This document shows, piece by piece, positions 1 through 12,178 of a DNA stretch of 64,000 nt. Source of the stretch: Balaenoptera acutorostrata (Eukaryota; Chordata; Mammalia; Artiodactyla; Balaenopteridae). Where the stretch lies: positions 51,272,910 through 51,336,909 of the forward strand of contig NC_080067.1 of NCBI RefSeq assembly GCF_949987535.1. Reading direction: 5' to 3'. The first letter of the stretch is position 1. Every line of letters begins with the position of its first letter. The notes below the pieces were generated by a model. The model made no database searches and was not told the origin of the DNA. It saw nothing but the letters and a program-made list of their open reading frames with translations. Made by a program: the position numbers and the translations under genes.

Positions 1-139
1 TCATTAGTTAAGATATTAAAAGATGAATGTTCATTCACATCAATGGTAGTAAACTATATCTTTATAAAATGCCCTTGGCTCACTTCTCTAATACTCTTTG
101 TTAAATATGCTCTGGCCAGTTACTCTAGGAAGATGTGCT

Positions 140-430
140 CACTGCTGCTCTAGGGCCTTAGCAGTACTATTTCCTCTCTGGAGTGCTTTTCCTCCTCAAT
201 CCCTCACTCTCCTTTAAAAATATGACTGGCCCCTTCTTGCCCTTCTGTTAACAGCTCCAAGAGTACCTCCTCATTTTCTATCACAAATCATTCTCATGAC
301 ACTCACCACCATATACAACAATCTTGATCATTTTTATTTTCATGCTCATTGTTGATTTCTCTTTTACAATGTTTGCTCCCTGAGAACAGAAATGTAGCTG
401 TTTGACTTACTTAACTCCTAGAGTTGTTAA
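140..430 (+). repeat. L2 LINE 3' fragment
   Basis: The order of short blocks follows the 3' end of mammalian L2: a pyrimidine-rich 'ggagtgcttttcctcc' block, then 'agtacctcctca', then 'gctccctgagaacagaaat' near 373-395. The copy is heavily diverged and has no open frame, as expected of an element that stopped moving before placental mammals radiated. The strand is set by the order of the blocks. The edges are approximate. Confidence 0.65.
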
Positions 431-860
431 GGAATGTGGAATCAGTATTATAGATGTATTTCGGGTAGTGCATGCCTTTGAAGAGTGCAACTTGGTGAAA
501 GTGTGCAATCCAAATAGAGTGTTCTCTAGTCCAGGACTAAATGATTTTATAGGATATGCATAGCCTTGTTTTCATACACTTTTTAAAGAACCCAGTAACA
601 TCACTAGTGTCAGTCCTTCTGCTATAATCAGTAGAGTTTGTTTTTGAGTGCTTAATTTTTCCCTCGTGTCCTTTCATCCTTCACCATGCAACAGTCTATG
701 CCACTATTTCAGTCACCAAATGTGTGTTCACTTTGTCTCCTAGAAGAAAACAGGGACGGTACTTTCAGAGAATTTTTTGATGTTTGATTTATACTTAGCT
801 CAAGGTGAATGATGGGGAATGAGGTCCAAAATTTTATGTTAATTAATTAATTAAACAAAT
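430..860. other. Unassigned AT-rich intergenic DNA
   Basis: No gene or recognisable repeat seen. A short (TTAA)n-like run lies near 839-855. Confidence 0.4.
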
Positions 861-1350
861 ACCTATTAAGCATCTGCTGTAGGCCAGAACCTAATGTAGG
901 CACTCAGGTTACAACAGTGAAAAAAAAAATAGACAAAAATTTTGAAAATAATGGAGCTTACTTACATTCTCATGTGGGGAGACTGTACAATAGCAATAAA
1001 TAAATTATATAGTATGTTAGAACTAAATAAATTATGTAGTATAATGAACAGAAAACTACTACAAACAGAATCGAGTAAAATAAATGAATTTGGAAATACT
1101 GGTGGGAGGGTTTATAATTTAAATGTGCGATAAGGGTAGGCCTTATTGAAAAGGTGAGATTGGAGCAAAGGTTTGAAGTTAGTGAGCCCTTAAGCCATGT
1201 AGTTAACTGGGACTAAGGTATTTAAGACGGTGGAAAACAAAGACTCTCAGTTGCCTGCCATGTTTAAACAAAAGCAAGGAGGCTAGTGAGGCTGTAACAA
1301 AGTGAGTTAAAAGCAAAGAAAATGTCAGAGAAATAACCAAGAGCCATATT
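860..1350 (-). repeat. L2 LINE fragment, antisense
   Basis: The text reads as the reverse complement of the L2 3' region. It has the 'gcatctgctgtaggccag' block, then 'atggagcttac...cattct', 'ggggagactgtac' near 976, 'aggccttattgaaaaggtga' near 1138, and 'caaggaggctagtgaggctg' near 1275. The 63-codon frame at 942-1133 falls entirely inside this element and is not a gene. Confidence 0.65.
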
Positions 1351-1488
1351 GTGCAAGGCCTTGTCAGGTACAAATAAACTAATCATAAGTAAGCCAACAC
1401 GTGATATAATAATCTTTGAGTAAATGGACTTGTGATAGTACATGATAAGCAGTTGAACTGGAGAGAAGAGGCCGGAATGACCTTTAGA

Positions 1489-1719
1489 AAGAGGTTCTCA
1501 GTCGGGGGAGACTTTGCCTGTCTCCACCTGGGGACATTTGGTAATGTCTGAAGATATCTGATTATCATGACCTGGGGAAGGGGGAAGGGTGATGCTTCTG
1601 GCATCTAGTGAGCAGAGGCCAGGTATGCTGCTGAACAACTCACAATGCGCAGGAAAGCCTCTCTCAGAACAATAAATTATTAGGCCCCAAATGCCAATTG
1701 TGCTGAGGTTGAAAACCCC
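1489..1719 (+). mobile_element. MER20 hAT-Charlie DNA transposon
   Basis: The near full-length MER20 layout is readable. A terminal inverted repeat derivative 'gaggttctcag' lies at the left end. The internal block 'ggggacatttggtaatgtct' is near 1532, and 'ggcatctagtgagcagaggcc' is at 1601-1621. The right end 'gaggttgaaaacccc' is near 1706. MER20 is a non-autonomous hAT element of about 220 bp, and the length here agrees. The small antisense frame over it is not a gene. Confidence 0.85.
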
Positions 1720-2875
1720 CCTTTAGAGAACCAGAAAGTCCAGTTATGAGGCATGTGTTTGGCACATCCTTATTGCTTAAAACTATATTGTAACTTCTAT
1801 ATGTTCCAAAGTTTGGATAAAGAGTTAGGAGTTACCAAAGTGAAAGTAGAGAGGGCAAAAAGAAAATTTAGTAAAAAGCGCAACTGAGCACAGAAAAGCA
1901 GTATCCCCATAATAAAAGTCTTTGAACCAGTTATCAAGAATAAAAAGTAATTCCATTAAGGACTAATATTTTCACATTCTTCCTGCTCCAGGTCATATCT
2001 TATGTAAAAATGAATGAAAGTAGGCCAAAGAATAATGGTTGTTCTAAGAAATGAAGCTAGAATTCAAAAGTAGAAGGCATTTATGCTAAGGAAAAAAAAA
2101 TAATTTCAAGGTCTGTCTCCTATGGCAGACATATGAGGACTATCACAAGTTAAAAGAGACATTTGTTCGGGTCAATATAGAAATGTGCCATTCACAAGAA
2201 GCATTACTGTGGTCATGCTTCTTACGTTACTGAATAAAACTAACAGACTTTCTTGGACTTTTGTTTGGCACTGCAGAAACTGGAATTTATCTGCATGCCG
2301 TATCAATTCTTCAGAATCACTAGTGGCTCACGAAGGTATATTAGACCTCATTAAAACCTAGAAAAATATGCCACTCCAGTTTTTAAGACTGATTATTTTC
2401 TACCAGTCTGCCTCCAATATTGCCAAATTGGCATAATTCACTCCTTCAAATGTGAAATATTTTAAATAAATTATTTAATATTATGTACTTTGAATTAATG
2501 TCAAATTAATAAAGTAAAATTGTAGAAGTATAATACTTTGAGAATTTCAAATCCTATTGGCTGAAAGTAAATAGGCATTGTATATGCATGTAGCTCTCAA
2601 TTTACAGACCCTTTGTGTCCTAGAAGAAATGGGTCTAAAACAGGTTGTATGTATAAACATTCAACTTTCTTATCGTTATTTTTTATTTCAAAAGCTAAAA
2701 GTAAAATATTGTGACACCAATGATAAGAAGCATTTGAAGCATGTAATTTTAACAGTGTAGTGATATTTATTTCTTATTTCTAGCACAGTCACAGACTCCT
2801 AAGATGCTGAGGACAGAAGTGGTAGTAGTAGTAATCTAGTCTAGCAATTCTCAAAAGAGACTGCTCATTTCAAAC
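1720..2875. other. Unassigned AT-rich intergenic DNA
   Basis: No gene or confidently named repeat. There are short A-runs near 2092-2101 and an AT-rich part at 2455-2545. The 60-codon frame at 2578-2760 shows no domain or family resemblance. Confidence 0.4.
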
Positions 2876-3215
2876 ACCTTGGAAATTTGGGCTTCCCTGG
2901 TGGCGCAGTGGTTGAGAATCTGCCTGCCAATGCAGGGGACACGGGTTCGAGCCCTGGTCTGGGAGGATCCCACATGCCGCGGAGCAACTAGGCCCGTAAG
3001 CCACAATTACTGGGCCTGCGCGTCTGGAGCCTGTGCTCCGCAACAAGAGAGGCCGCGATAATGAGAGGCCCGCATACCGCGATGAAGAGTGGCCCCCACT
3101 TGCCACAACTAGAGAAAGCCCTCGCACAGAAACGAAGACCCAGCACAGACATAAATAAATAAATAAATAAATAAAATAAACCCAAAGTTTAAAAAAAAAA
3201 AAAACCTTGGAAATT
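2876..3215 (+). mobile_element. CHR-type tRNA-derived SINE, full length
   Basis: A cetacean CHR-type SINE. The head 'gggcttccctggtggcgcag' starts at 2889 and a B-box-like 'ggttcgagccc' lies near 2944. The body holds 'cccacatgccgcggagcaac' and 'ctgtgctccgcaacaagag'. The tail is (AAAT)n followed by A14. A 12-bp target duplication 'accttggaaatt' flanks it exactly at 2876-2887 and 3204-3215. Many CpG or former CpG sites remain, so the copy is relatively young. The small overlapping frames are shadows of the SINE. The tRNA-like head is a pseudo-promoter, not a working tRNA gene. Confidence 0.93.
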
Positions 3216-4965
3216 CAAAATAGTAATAATACAGTTTACTAGGCTCTACTTTATCCAGCAGATCTTATTTTGGGTCTCAAAACATCAGTTTGAGCTTTTA
3301 AAATATCAGTTCCTCAGTGATTCTGTTGTTCAACCAGTGATAGAAACCAGTAATCCAATCAATATATTATTTAATAAAGAAGAAGAGAGAGTCCCAGAAA
3401 TGTTGAGTGATATAGCAAGAACTTACAGTTAACTGGCAGAGCCAAGTCTAGAGGCCTAGTATCGTGGAACAGAGGTTGTATTATAATGTTCTTCCCTGAA
3501 AAACAAAATATACTTCTAGACTGAAAATTCTATAAATTTCAATTCTATAAATGACTTAGTGTTCAGCATTTTTCAATTCCATACATGTGTACATGTGTGT
3601 GTGTGTGTGTATTAGATTTTACTTTTTCCCTGCATCATGTTCCTTTTCCCTAAATTGCTGCCAGGAGGTTGCTTTTCTCAATAAATAAACTGCACCTAAG
3701 TTTAGCCTTAGTTTGTGTAGAGTTGATAATCTTATTCTGAAAATGTTTAAAATAATTTTGAATATGAAAGATGTCTCCTTATCATGTCCTAAGGAGTGTT
3801 ATAAGAGCTGAGCACCAGAATGGTTGGCCAAGAGGCATGATCCATGTGGTGTGAGTGAGGATGGAATGATGAGATACCCAGGCTCCTGAGAGGTACAAAT
3901 CTTATGGAAAGGGGTCCAGAGTGACACAGTAGTATCAGAAGTGACTTAAGGTAGTAACTATAAACTTTGTATTGAAATTTTGTTAATAGTGCATCATTCA
4001 TACCATTAATGACTAATTCTTACTTAGAGCAGGAGAATGAGTGTTCATTACTTTGGTTGTCATGTTCAACAACTATAATCCAATATATTCTTCAAAGGTC
4101 AGAAATTCTGTACAATTAAAGGAGTGAACGTGGATATTATCATCACTCTCAAAGATTCTCCTAGAACACTCTGAACATTGAGTAGTCTTCTAATTTTAGA
4201 TTAGTCTTGCTAAACATGTATGCTATAGTACATAATATATTACTCATTGCAAGGTCAGAGGTACTGATGTGGCAATTTAAAAAATATATATGTATATATA
4301 TAGATATATATATTTCATCAACAATATAACATTGGCATCAACACAAATGGCTATATTTGTATAGACAAATATAGGTAACATCAAAATCAACACAAATTTC
4401 TATATTCAACCTAAGTCTCTTTTCTGACCTCTGTATTTATATTTTTAATTGAATATTTTACATATTCACTCAAATGTCCAAAAGGCATTTCAAGCTATTT
4501 AGCAGAATAAGTTTTTGATATATTAATGTTTCTTTTTTTCTTTTAGCAGGTATTGGTCTACTTCCCTTCCTGCTTTTCAAGCAAAGATGTGCCTTGCCTA
4601 AAGTGAGGGATCGGAAATGCAGAAAGAGGAAAAAAAAATGTGGAGTTCTTTTTGGATTTTGCGTTCACTTTGCAAAACTTGGAAAATTCAGGATATAAAT
4701 TTAAAGTATGTGAGAAAAGAATGGGCAAAACATTGGAAAATTTCCCGGGAAATACTACACCCCTCCATTAAAAATAAAAATTTCCCTGGGTTGAGATAAA
4801 CTGAAAGAGAGTTGGATCCTAGAGAGAGGCATCAATCAGGCACTCCACTATTGCACACAAGCCAGATAAGGTATCAGGACACCAAAGAGGAAATGGAGGT
4901 GTGCAGAGTCTGAGGGCAGAAGCCATCTGAAGCCAGGTAGAGATTTGTGAAGTACCTCTATCTAG
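3216..4965. other. Unassigned intergenic DNA with short simple repeats
   Basis: No gene seen. A short (GT)n run lies at 3594-3610 and a TA-rich run at 4284-4314. A polypyrimidine stretch ending in 'ttagcag' (4530-4549) resembles a splice acceptor but has no supporting exon. Confidence 0.4.
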
Positions 4966-4969
4966 GATG

Positions 4970-5250
4970 CTCTCTCCTCCCTCTCAAATAATTACTACTA
5001 CTCGTTTTCAGAACTTAGTTACACTATCTCTTCTTCATAAATGCCCTCATGCTCTCAAGCACTTTACTACCTAGCACTTGTAACATTTAAAATTGGAAAT
5101 TTATTTTAATGATTTTATGAGAATGTCTAGCTCCTCCTCTACTGTGAAAACTCTATGAGATCAGGGACCCTGTATATTGTTTGTTCATTTCCTAATGTAT
5201 ATAGTAGGTGCCTAGTCAATAATCACTCAAAGAACAAATAAATGAATGAA
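4970..5250 (+). repeat. L2 LINE 3' fragment
   Basis: A diverged L2 3' end, recognisable from 'gagatcagggaccctgtata' near 5156 and the terminal 'agtaggtgcctagtcaataa' near 5203. The (AAAT/GAAT)-like end is at 5238-5250. The left edge is uncertain. Confidence 0.65.
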
Positions 5251-5254
5251 CTTA

Positions 5255-5765
5255 TTATTTTTATCATCATAACTCACTTTGTACAGTGTTTCACAGATGT
5301 GTTGTGCCTGGACCACAAAATCTTAAGAACATACTCATATATCCAGAAAAACATCTTCTTTTCATACTCATCAATCATCAAGGTAACATATTTACAACTA
5401 CTTGAGGGTCTTATTCCTGCTTCATTCTGAGACACATTGATCCCACAAAGCCAATATCTTATGTCCACTGATATAAAATAAATAAAACCAAAGACAATAA
5501 AAGCAGCCCCAAACTAAATCACAGGTGAAGTATATGTTATATGATCTTAAAAACTTGTCTAGGGTTGCTCGATTAACCTTCCCTTGCAAGCCCAAAGCTG
5601 CAATCAATAAATCATTTCCAAATGAACTGTCTACCAATTTATAAATTACTGTTTTACTTTTTAATCTTCAGAGTTTCCTATTCTATCTCCCATCTTGTAA
5701 AACTCTCTCAATTCTTAAAAATTCAACTCTAATAATTTATAAAAGAAATTTAAACATATGCCATT
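5255..5765. other. Unassigned intergenic DNA
   Basis: No gene or named repeat seen. The short frames on both strands (5242-5637) overlap each other and lack any domain. Confidence 0.35.
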
Positions 5766-5769
5766 TCCA

Positions 5770-5925
5770 TTTTCATAACAGCTCTCTGAATAATTATGCC
5801 ATGTATTATCCTACCCACCACCACTTTAAAGATGAGGACACCAGAGTTTAATAAGGTCAAACCACATATACAAGGCTGTATAAGATGTACATGGCAGAGC
5901 TGAAATTTAAACCAGTCTTATGATG
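5770..5925 (-). repeat. MIR SINE, antisense
   Basis: Reverse-complement MIR order: 'actttaaagatgaggacacc' (core near 5823), a weakened 'aaggtcaaaccacat', then 'atggcagagctgaaatttaa' near 5890. Heavily diverged. Confidence 0.6.
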
Positions 5926-6164
5926 CCAAGTATAATTTTTTATTTCATCATAATTCTCACTTATAAAAATATAATATACTTAATATTAGTAACTATCAGA
6001 GCAAGGTGTTGCCAATAAACAAACCATGTCAACAACTGCTAACAAGTTATAAGTTATCTGCAATTTTATTTGTCACTGGGCTCCTATCAAATTCTGTAAA
6101 TATATGTATAAGTGATTACAACATCAGAAGTTTTAGAGCTGGAATTTTTAAAACATCGTTTAGT

Positions 6165-6290
6165 TCAAACTATTTATTTTACACATAAGGAAGGTGAGGC
6201 CCAAAGAGAACAGGTCCTACCTAGCCCAGGGCCACACACTTACTTGGCAGCTTAGCAGATACAAGTATTGATCCTTCTTCTAATGTGTTT
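6165..6290 (-). repeat. MIR SINE, antisense
   Basis: The MIR signature 'cataaggaaggtgaggccca' near 6184 is followed by 'gcccagggccacacactta' near 6224. Both read as the reverse complement of the MIR core. Confidence 0.6.
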
Positions 6291-6343
6291 CCCACTATAT
6301 GTAATATTTCAAATAATTGTCTATCTCTGAGAATGGCTTAAAA

Positions 6344-6504
6344 CAGTGGTTCTCAACTCTGCCTGTACATTCACTCTTTATTCTAATAAAGACCTTGGCT
6401 CAGGAACAATGGATAAAAACCTCTGGTGTAAAGTCTTGGCATCAGTATATTTATAAAGTTCCTTAAGTTGATCCTGATGTGTAGCATGAGTGGAGAACCA
6501 ACAG
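6344..6504 (+). mobile_element. MER5A hAT-Charlie DNA transposon
   Basis: The left terminal repeat 'cagtggttctcaact' begins at 6344 and the matching inverted end 'ggagaaccaacag' finishes near 6504. The internal 'tggcatcagtatatttataa' block matches MER5A. The length of about 160 bp is a little short of the family's usual 189 bp. Flanking 'cttaaaa' and 'tttaaaa' may be the remains of the 8-bp hAT target duplication. Confidence 0.8.
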
Positions 6505-6509
6505 TTTAA

Positions 6510-7017
6510 AAAGTATCTAGTTGCCAAATGTTGTCTTTAGTATTTAAACTGAAATTTTCTCCATTAACTCAGACAAATAGAATAGAAAATTACTTTTCCA
6601 TTGTTTACTGAGCTGAGTATTTGTTTGTGTGTGTGTGTTTAATCTTAACCACTTCTATGTAAAACAGAGAATAGTTTACCTTTCTTCCATGCTGTGCATA
6701 TAGGGAATAGAAACGAAATCCTGCTTTAAGCATGTATATGAATGACTGACTAAGCATATGTCTGTGAACCTTCTGAGAATAAATTTAAAACTACTTGAAC
6801 TTAAGAATCTTCTCATTTTTGCCTGCTAGATTCTATACACAAAGTTCTGTTCTTATCTATTCTATCAGATTATGTGTACTTCATTATAAATTTATAAAGT
6901 AGGAGAGTCCAATTTCATTCTGATATATTTAGCCTTCTTCCATTCTCCATCATGTTCTTTAAGGTAAGAGACTAGGATGCAATCATCTGTTCAAAACTTG
7001 AATTAACAGTTATAACT
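6510..7017. other. Unassigned AT-rich intergenic DNA
   Basis: No gene seen. There is a short (TG)n run near 6626-6638. Confidence 0.35.
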
Positions 7018-7332
7018 CTTGATATATATTTTTATTTACTTATTTTTATATTTATTTATTTTATTTGGTTGTGCCGGGTCTTAGTTGCAGCAGGTGGGCT
7101 CTTTAGTTGCAGCACATGGGCTCCTTTGTTGCAGCATGCAGGCTGTTTAGTTGTGGCTCACAGGCTCCTTAGTTGCAACTCACTGGCTCCTTAGTTGTGG
7201 CATGCGAACTCTTAGTTGCAGCATGCATGTGGGATCTAGTTCCCTGACTGGGGATCGCACCCAGGCCCCCTGCATTGGGAGCACAGAGTCTTAACCACTG
7301 CGCCACCGGGGAAGTCCCTTGATATATATTTT
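7018..7332 (-). mobile_element. CHR-type SINE with modular body, antisense
   Basis: A tRNA-derived SINE read from the minus strand. The head is at the right edge ('gccaccggggaagtccc' in plus sense, near 7300-7317) and the T-rich tail is at the left. The body is a series of degenerate modules of about 20-25 bp built on 'ttagttgcagcatg...ggctc', between 7079 and 7225. A perfect 15-bp duplication 'cttgatatatatttt' flanks it at 7018-7032 and 7318-7332. It is more diverged at CpG sites than the copies at 2.9 and 55.7 kb, so it is probably older. Confidence 0.9.
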
Positions 7333-8985
7333 AAACATCTTTTTTATGCATCATTTTATTTCCAATAGTGAAATTTAGCTTTTCCTTACTTTAGGATTGT
7401 CTGAAGGGCACATGATTAACCAAGTGAGTCTTTATGCAAACTGTCCCATGATGCATACATTAATTAGATGAATAGTGATAATAATAACTAAGAAAAGGAA
7501 TACACTAGGGTAAATCATTGTGTGAATATACACAAGTCCAGAGGTAATATTATTTGAGTAAATGTGTTTGATATAATGCATGTATTGCCATTAAAGAAAC
7601 ATTTGTTTTGATATGGCATGTGATTGATATCTCAATGTATTAAGTGTATATAATCAGGTATTTTTATTTTCTTCAAGTTTTAATAATGGTCTCATGATGA
7701 ACAAATGCATGAGTTTATCCTTAAAACTCTAGGTGTATATACACACTGAAAAAATAAAAAGTCCAAGCAGTATATCATAATTGCTTTGTGAAGAAGGTAT
7801 CAAAATTAGAAGCAGTGTATTTGGTAGCTACATTATTCTCCTTAAATAGGAAAGAAAACTTTTCTTCTAGAGTAAATATTCTAAGATTTTCTGCATTTCA
7901 CTAATTTACAAATGAATAATGGACTGAAAATAGTAAATTTGTTCAAGTTCATGGTTATGGTTATACATGACTTTAAGGAAAGTGGCTTCCATCTTTTTTG
8001 GTTTTGCCTTCAGATTTTAAGTTTCTGTAAAACATTTTCTGAGAAAAATTTTTTAAAAATTTATAACCTAATTATAAAAGTTTATAATGTTTGTAATATA
8101 TTCAGAATAAATTTAAATTACAATCTGAGTTTCTTTTATCATGAGTTTATAAAAATCATGAAACATCAAACCAGTGGGTTAGAAATATTGATAAAAAATA
8201 AAAACTGTCTTAATTTACCGCAGGATTCTGTTTTCCAACCTTTCTTTGACAAGACGTTTCATCTTGACAAGCCAGTTAGCATAAATGACTTAAAACCCCA
8301 TGAACCCTTGTATTTAGTACAGTCAGGACCCTGCACTTCAAATTGTCATACACCATTATCATGTTTCAAGATGTCAGTCTCTTATCTGAAGGATACCACA
8401 TCCTCAAAGTGTAAATTCTTTGAATATTTGGCTTTCAGTGTCAGCATCAAAATATGTGCCCTTTGATCACTAATCTAATCTTTATGGAGCTGTAAACAGA
8501 CAATAACAAGCAAGAATTTGTTTTGATTGATGGATTGTTATTTTATGATCTTGGAACTGAGGGAATTACTTCAGTGATTGCTCATGTCTAATATTATTTA
8601 GGATCAAATTCAAACCCTTATCCCTGCAGAATTTAAATGGAAATACTTTAATTTTTTTTAGCTATTTACGGCTTTCAGCAGCTTTCAGATTTAATTTTCA
8701 GAGCAGTTACTCTCCAAAGGCAGACTAAATTAATATAATTTAAGTCTTGTACACCTCTTGTGTATGATAAGCAATAGTCTCACATGCTACATGCATATAA
8801 AGAATGGTTAAGTAACAGTTTAGAAAAAACAAAAAAATTTTAGACATTTAAGACCTATCTGCATCCATGAACTGGTGTGAATTTAATAAAATTGGACACC
8901 CTGTAGTTCTAACCTGTCCCTAAATATTGCTCAATAATACTAATGGCTGGAAAGCTCTGAATAGCAAGTCAATACAGCAAACATT
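7333..8985. other. Unassigned AT-rich DNA with one long frame
   Basis: Contains the longest open frame of the window (7912-8466, plus, 184 codons). The frame is Phe/Ile/Asn/Lys-rich as expected from AT-rich DNA. It shows no signal peptide, repeat or motif I recognise, and no splice or promoter context. I do not call it a gene. The second half (about 8215-8466) is less AT-biased than its surroundings. Confidence 0.35.
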
Positions 8986-8989
8986 TATG

Positions 8990-9140
8990 TACACATATGG
9001 TAATTAATCACAGAATTATTTATAAGGGCAAACTAATAGGAAAAAACTATATATTAAACAGTGGGAGTAATGTAACAAATTATGGTATATCTATGTAGTG
9101 GAATATCATTTCATGCCAATATTTTATTTTTCATGTAAAA
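8990..9140 (+). repeat. Ancient L1 3' remnant
   Basis: The pieces 'aattatttataagggcaaac', 'caaattatggtatatctatg' and 'tggaatatcatttcatgcc' follow the order of old L1 ORF2 C-terminal DNA ('ttacaatagc...tggtac...tggaatac'). Very degraded. Confidence 0.5.
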
Positions 9141-9419
9141 AGATTAGTGCTTTCACATATTTTATTGTGCTGTTGAAGAGTTTGAGGTTTATGCCTCAAC
9201 AGACTAAAGTATTTAGATTGGAAGTCTTCCTTAAGTAGAAATCATTCAAGCATCAAAGTTAAACATCAGTAAAGAAGAGAAAAATGCATGAAATCCAATG
9301 GACTTATGTAACAAATATTTCTTCCTCAATCTCAAAAGGTTTAAAAGGGAGGCATATAAATCACTCAGCGACCTGCAAGAGATGACTAGTTACAAGGCTA
9401 AACATACTCATTCCTCATT

Positions 9420-9560
9420 CTGTAAATGTTTGGGTCATCTAATACATGCAAACACTGCTAGATGTTGAAGCTACAAAAGTTAGGTTTATGTCCTCATGAA
9501 ACTCATCATCTGGGGAAAGCTCAGGGGATAAGCGCATTACATTAGAAGAGAATACACAGA
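9420..9560 (-). repeat. L2 or MIR fragment, antisense
   Basis: 'aaacactgctagatgttgaa' followed by 'atgtcctcatgaaactcatc' and 'ctggggaaagc' matches the reverse-complement L2 end. Diverged, with uncertain edges. Confidence 0.45.
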
Positions 9561-11340
9561 ATATCTGAAGGCTTAATAGGAGACAATTCCTAGTTTTCGC
9601 ACAGCTAACAAGTAGTTAGGGACTCAAAGGCACCTCTGAAGAGACTCTAAAATTTTTCATATGTCAGGAATTTGAATGAACAAATCCTCAAATCATATTT
9701 TATATAGAAGGACCAAGGCATTATGAACTAAGAACCTGAATCTGAAATCATTCCGGTGGAAACAAATTAAATTTTCAGCTGAGTAAAGCAATGCATGAAA
9801 GAAAAAGTCATTCCATCAAGTGAAACTCAAGGATACAATTTGACATTAATATTCTTTTATGATTTTTTTTGGAAACCTGATAATCATTCTGGTAGCTACT
9901 TATAGTGACTAAGCTGAGAGTTTTAAAAACCTGTCTGAGTTGTATAAACAAGTATGTTAATGTATGTATGGTTTTAGGTGACCGAAAAAGACATCTAGAA
10001 AGAACAACTGCGGAGAATAAGGAAAAATTTTAAATCATCATTTCAACTAATATATACTTTTGATAGCCTCTAAAATAACACTTAGTGCATTTGACTGTAA
10101 TATATTGTATTATAATATTTGCCTTCATCAACTCTAACAGCATTTGGCTGAATCCCTCATTTTTAAAAAAGGCAGTAAGAGTAGGAGATAGCAAGTTAAA
10201 CTTTTCTAATAAATCTTACTGCATTGCAAATTTACATTCCACTGCTGTATATATAAGGGATAATTTGGACAGATGTTTAACTGACTCTCCTTATTAAAAT
10301 TCTCCGTAAGTGAACTGTCAAATTCAAATTGCTCGAAGCACAAAAGCCAACAAAATCAAATTAAAGTAACTAACGGTAAAAAGATTGCTTCATCTTCATG
10401 AGGGGAAAAATTAAAAATAATTAAATGAAGGGTAGCTTTGTATGTGACAAATAAGATGAAATAATAACTTGAATTTGACCTCCCAAGTACTTCTTTTAAG
10501 AATTTTTTTTTTTTTTACATGAAGAAAAAGATAGAAAAAGTAAATAATGTTTGACTTCAGCTTCTTGTGTTTTACTTCGGAGACAAGTCAGCATTTTCTC
10601 TTTACACGTGACAGAGGACACAAGACTTACCCCTGTGTTTGCAACATGAGAAGAGACTTTTCATTCCATTTCAGGAAAGAACAGCAGGAGAGGAAAATTC
10701 CAGAGACTCTAAGCCTCCTCACTTTTTCCCAGGAGGGAGGAGTTATTTAGCTGATTCATGCAACTGGGAGAGGGAAATAAATATGATTCTGCCATTGGGA
10801 GCTCTCTCTTTGGAAACTGCCTGCCTGCAGAGAGGGTACTTGGGATCTGTGGTGACAGTCAGCTGTCCAACACTGCCTGGGGCATAGTAGGTCTCTTGTC
10901 TGAAATATACATCAAGAGGCCCATTTGGCCACAAGTCCATTACACCTTCTCCAGTTTAGATTTATCAGGAAAAAACTAAATTTTGATTTTTCTGCTAGCT
11001 CCAAAATGGTTCCAAACTTGGGCATTAAAAAAGGGTGCTATTTGTCATCCCTCTATAATCTACACATACACGACACAAACAGATAACAGCAATTCTATCA
11101 ATTAAACCCCTCCTTTAAAATTCAAATAACATATGAAGCACATCTGACTCTTCATGGGATTCTTCATTTTCTACCTTAGATTATTCTGTTTACATGACCA
11201 TATTACACACATTACATTTCAAGTATTTTGCCTTTTTTTTGTTTGATTGGTTAGAGTTTTTTAGTTCTTTTACATGGGAGGGTAAATCTGGTCCATGTTA
11301 ATACCTCTTGGCCACACGGGAAGCACTCCTTGTTTCATCA
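9560..11340. other. Unassigned intergenic DNA with a GC-richer block
   Basis: No named repeat. A block at about 10550-10970 is visibly less AT-rich than its flanks and holds several short overlapping frames on both strands, none convincing. It contains a CACGTG E-box near 10605. A conserved noncoding element or a missed exon cannot be excluded. Confidence 0.35.
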
Positions 11341-12178
11341 TTTAAAATGCATTTCTTGTTAATAAAATATATTTGAGTCTTGTTTTCTCACCCACTATGA
11401 CAATGTCTTTAATTGGTGCATTTAAACCATTGACATTCAAAGTGATTATTGGTCAATCTGCCATATTTCTTACTGTTTTCATTTGTTGTTCTTTTTCTTC
11501 ATTTTTATTTTCGTCTTCCACTCTTTTTCGGCCTTTTGTGGTTTAACAGTTTACATGATTCCATTTTTTCTCCTTCCTTAGCATATCTCTTATATTTCCT
11601 GTTTTTACCTTTTTATGTGTTGCTAATCAAAGTCTACTTTAAAATTGCACTCCATCACTTGACAGGTAGTGTGAGGACTTAATAACAACAAAATAATCCT
11701 AATTCATCCCTCTCATCCCTTGTTTTATTGCTATCATTCATTTCACCTACAATAAGTGTACATAAGCACATTTTTTTTGTGACATATATAGTTTATAAAA
11801 TCAAATACATTGTTGCTATCATTATGTTGAACCAACTGTTGTTAGATCAATTAAGGATGAAAAATATTAATGTTTATATTTTACCTTCATCTATTTATTC
11901 TTTAATGCTCTTCTTTTCTTTATGTAGATTCAAGTTTATGACATACCATTTTCCTTCTCTCTAAAGAACTTTTAACATTTCTTGTAAGGCAGATCTACTA
12001 GCAACAAATTCCCTCATTTTCTGTTTGCCTGGGAAAGTCTTTATATCTCCTTCATTTTTAAAGAATAATTTCTCAGTGTACTGAATTTTAGATTGTTGTA
12101 CTTTTTTCTCTCAACACTTTATTTCACTCCACTCTCTTCTTGCTTGCATGGGCTGAGGAGAAGTCAGAAGTGAGTCTT

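Noticed and set aside
2889..2960. tRNA-like A and B boxes, possible tRNA gene
   Set aside because: This is the tRNA-derived head of a SINE. It has no cloverleaf with intact acceptor stem, and the SINE body follows immediately.
2879..3127. Overlapping frames on both strands, 60-85 codons, Arg/Pro-rich
   Set aside because: They lie wholly inside the CHR-type SINE, and near-identical peptides recur in the SINE at 55.7 kb.
4530..4799. Strong polypyrimidine tract and 'ttagcag' before a 60-codon frame, exon candidate
   Set aside because: No donor context, no recognisable protein, and no conserved motif. Such tracts are common by chance in AT-rich DNA.
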